A stretch of DNA of 64,000 bases from Varroa destructor (lineage: Eukaryota > Arthropoda > Arachnida > Mesostigmata > Varroidae), in assembly GCF_002443255.2 (NCBI RefSeq), contig NW_019211454.1:55483823-55547822 (forward strand). The letters run 5' to 3'. Below the pieces are notes generated by a model. It saw only the letters and a list, made by a program, of their open reading frames with translations, was not told the origin of the DNA and made no database searches. The position numbers and the translations under genes are program-made. Shown here in pieces: positions 61,797 through 64,000 of the stretch (position 1 is its first letter; the number at the start of each line of letters is the position of its first letter).

Positions 61797-63082
61797 ATTG
61801 ACTTTTTACGAGCACTCGGTTCCGTTCGAATCTTAGCAGAAGTTCAAAAAGAGAAGTCGTGCTAATGGCAGGATCGAGGACCCATTCCCTGCCGAAGTTT
61901 TTTTCCAGAGCTGATGTGATTTTGCCATGTGCTATGCCAAACTTTCGAAACTAAGTTACGAGTTTGCATCGGACGGTAGCATTGAGTGGACGATTCAACA
62001 ATTCAAGCATAAAGACTCTAAATGCTTTTACACCGGCAACACGTAGAGAACGATCAAAACATAGGTAACAAATGTGAATATTTAACTACAAACCTACCTT
62101 AACGCATATGTTAGAATACGTTTAGTTCAATATTATTCGAAAGTTACCTTTCTCTTTGACGCCGGTCAAATTCATAGACATATAGCATCGCTTTCAACCG
62201 CCAAAGGTCAACGGCATCACCCAGCAACATGCGTAGGCCACTTCTTTTCCACTGTGTCTAGCTGGGCGTGTGTAACGTTCCGAATATATAGTACATTTTT
62301 TTTACACGATATGGGACTTCGTACGTGCAGAACGAATGCCAGTACAATGTATTGGCCTTAAAAAGTTACTATAGGAGGAACCCTACAGTATCTTCAACCA
62401 TGTACGTTTTGTTTCCGGGACCTCCTTGTATTGCGTCATTTTTTACCTCTTCGCTGATTTGCTGCGTTGATTTTGCCAACTATAAGAACAATTTAGCTGA
62501 GGCTGATGTGGTCGCAAGGGCACTTTTTATCACCGCCACAGCTGACTTCTTGCCGGACAACGGTGGGAAGAAATATAAATGAGAGTGCTGAATAGGACTT
62601 GACATGGCCGATTTTGCCATGGAAAGCGAGAATTACTTTTTGAGGCTTGTAAGTACAAGTGTAAACGCTGTCTACAAACGTCAGTGCGTTAAGCTAAGGG
62701 AGGAGTAGTAGGTCGAGCTGGTAGGCTTCTCAGCCTAAAACAACGTATCTGCTTTAGGACACGATCTTGCATTCAAGCTATCAGTACAACGGATATGGCT
62801 CGCAATCGAGAGCTGAATGGTTCATCACCCTACGACAATTGTTTTTTTTGCTCTTTAATGTAAATACTAAACTTAATGGACTTCTGAGTGGCTTGTGAAG
62901 ATCGCAGTAGGAAGAACAGCTGTATTGCAAGTTTTACAGACTAGTTCCCAAAGAACATTCGTAGTATTCCGTTGGATTAACAAATAGTAACTGTCACATT
63001 TTAGTTGCCGGCTATAAAAACTCTTACATTTAACCCTAAAGAACGCCATAAACACAAAGTTTGTTTGTTACCTATACTTAAT
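61797..63082. other. No gene assigned; one weak open frame
   Basis: A B-box-like CGTTCGAATCT at about 61827 has no A box before it. A plus-strand frame at 62331-62582, opening after ACGTGCAG and containing VLFPGPPCIASFFTSSLICC, is weak: the T-run lies too far from the AG. The minus frame at 62873-63055 is unsupported. Confidence 0.4.
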
Positions 63083-63232
63083 ATGTCATTATTGTTGTTA
63101 TCGATCGCTGCGTCTGCTTTGGTTTTCATTATCTATATTGAGACGTCTATCGATCTTGCTTGCGTTCCAGGGTATTTATTTAGCATACGCCTGGCTCATA
63201 AAATACATAACCATACAGGATATGCTTATTAA
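63083..63232 (+). CDS. Small open frame with signal-peptide-like start
   Basis: An ATG opens 49 codons starting MSLLLLSIAASALVFIIYIE, a typical secretory or signal-anchor hydrophobic core, followed by TSIDLACVPG. A donor-like CCAGG/GTATTT occurs right after the last of these residues, so it could be a first exon. Otherwise it ends at TAA (63232). No neighbour with the matching phase is clear. Confidence 0.25.
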   Translation: MSLLLLSIAASALVFIIYIETSIDLACVPGYLFSIRLAHKIHNHTGYAY

Positions 63233-63399
63233 AGTAATTACTGGGAACGATGATTCATAAAAATGCTAGTTGGTCTATTGGTATTTCCTAGCTCCAAGCG
63301 GCGACAATCATACTCTTATAGTTGGAACACAGTCGTACCTAATAGGGCAAATCGTATTGATACGGATTCGGCTATGGCATTCTTGTTTTTTTTTTCTAG

Positions 63400-63482
63400 C
63401 AGTGTTCTGGGGCAGAGAAGAAAAAATCGAACTTCAACAGTACAAGTTGCGCATGGGAGATGCGTTTACAACCTTCGTTTAA
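63400..63482 (+). CDS. Candidate short last exon (26 codons)
   Basis: A T-rich tract ending TTTTTTTTTTTCTAG (AG at 63398-63399) is among the strongest acceptors here. Two leftover bases precede VFWGREEKIELQQYKLRMGD and a stop at 63480-63482. The segment is hydrophilic. An alternative frame through the same exon (63263-63505) reads arginine-rich and looks less natural. Confidence 0.3.
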
Positions 63483-63698
63483 GCTGCTTCAATGTGTTTC
63501 GATAATAACAGGCTCTTGGGAACTTTGCTGCCGCCTTCAGAAATTCACCCTGTTAATTTCTTTCGACACTGACGACACCAAGCAGCATGTCGGCCCATTC
63601 TTCTAAGCTAGTTTACGATAGGGCAGAAAAATCCTAACATAGAGCTTAACGAAACAGCCTAGAAATCCGTGGGCGCTTAGTTTTACTTTTTGTTCCAG

Positions 63699-63881
63699 TT
63701 TTTCTTTTTTGAAGACATCTTTTCATTTGTCGATCCTGGTTATATATTGGTAGCAGTAGTATTAGCGGCTGTGTGGGGATCCTTTGCCAATTGGCTCAGG
63801 AAGTACGGCCTTCCGCCCCTTGAGCGAATCAAGGAGACAGGGACGAGCAAACAAAAGACACCGAGCGACCACCGCATTTAA
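63699..63881 (+). CDS. Candidate last exon encoding a membrane segment and basic tail
   Basis: A good acceptor, TTTTACTTTTTGTTCCAG (AG at 63697-63698), opens a phase-0 frame of 60 codons to TAA. After phenylalanines and an acidic FEDIFSFVDPG comes a hydrophobic helix (YILVAVVLAAVWGSFANWL), then a basic RKYG-LPPLERIKETG tail ending KTPSDHRI. This is the layout of a last transmembrane helix with a short cytoplasmic tail. A second acceptor-like TTTTGAAG lies 17 nt further in. The family is not recognised. The frame at 63784-63981 overlaps and is less convincing. Confidence 0.42.
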   Translation, partial: FFFFEDIFSFVDPGYILVAVVLAAVWGSFANWLRKYGLPPLERIKETGTSKQKTPSDHRI

Positions 63882-64000
63882 TTACTTTCCGACCCATTGT
63901 GCCGATTCGAACTACTTCGCGAGGCTGTTCCGTACTCGAGGTTATGCTCGGAGTAACCAGATTCTTCTCACTTCGTCTTGAAACAGATACGATCACTTCT
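63882..64000. other. Window end, nothing seen
   Basis: No poly(A) signal AATAAA is visible within the remaining bases, so the 3' end of the 63.7 kb candidate, if real, lies outside or uses a variant signal. Confidence 0.5.

Noticed and set aside
61827..61837. B-box-like CGTTCGAATCT as a Pol III gene
   Set aside because: No A box occurs at a suitable distance upstream, and the upstream DNA is an open coding-like frame.
1..64000. CRISPR arrays, bacterial operons, phage or plasmid systems
   Set aside because: No spaced direct-repeat array, no clustered long genes and no ribosome-binding-site pattern is present; the window is eukaryotic in character.

Overview
The window looks like eukaryotic nuclear DNA, probably from an arthropod. 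I see no bacterial-style gene packing, no Shine-Dalgarno-led genes and no operons. The longest stop-free start-to-stop frame is 139 codons (minus strand, 39.5-39.9 kb), about the maximum expected by chance in 64 kb of moderately AT-rich sequence. The window holds AT microsatellites, dispersed tRNA-derived short repeats and degenerate mariner transposase relics, all typical of intergenic or intronic arthropod DNA. Assignment below Arthropoda is a guess; a mite or tick would fit but nothing seen is diagnostic.

Layout. 0-9 kb is AT-rich, with two tight hairpins (2.0-2.3 kb), tRNA-like repeat remnants (2.5 and 5.7 kb) and possible small exons at 3.4, 4.45 (+), 6.7 (-) and 8.6 kb (+). 11.4-15 kb carries a tRNA-derived SINE copy, a mariner transposase C-terminal relic, a perfect 21-bp-arm inverted repeat at 13.71 kb and a second SINE copy. 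16-30 kb is mostly featureless AT-rich DNA, with a SINE copy at 23.8 kb, a GC-rich island at 22.3-22.75 kb and short tandem repeats. 30-37 kb has several ambiguous open frames and a purine-rich tract. 42.7-50.4 kb is visibly richer in GC than the rest and includes a mariner N-terminal relic at 47.9-48.4 kb. 54-64 kb has a fourth SINE copy and several plus-strand frames that begin at good splice-acceptor signals and end at stops; the last, at 63.7 kb, encodes a membrane segment.

The best-supported discovery is a tRNA-derived SINE family with four diverged copies, at 11.44-11.61 (-), 14.77-14.86 (+), 23.79-23.95 (+) and 55.80-55.94 kb (-). They share a tRNA-like head and a roughly 70-bp body. 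The only protein family recognised is mariner transposase, in two pseudogene fragments. Every other coding entry is a lead: none has a recognised domain, and several are ambiguous as to strand. No gene function can be assigned, so no pathway is proposed.
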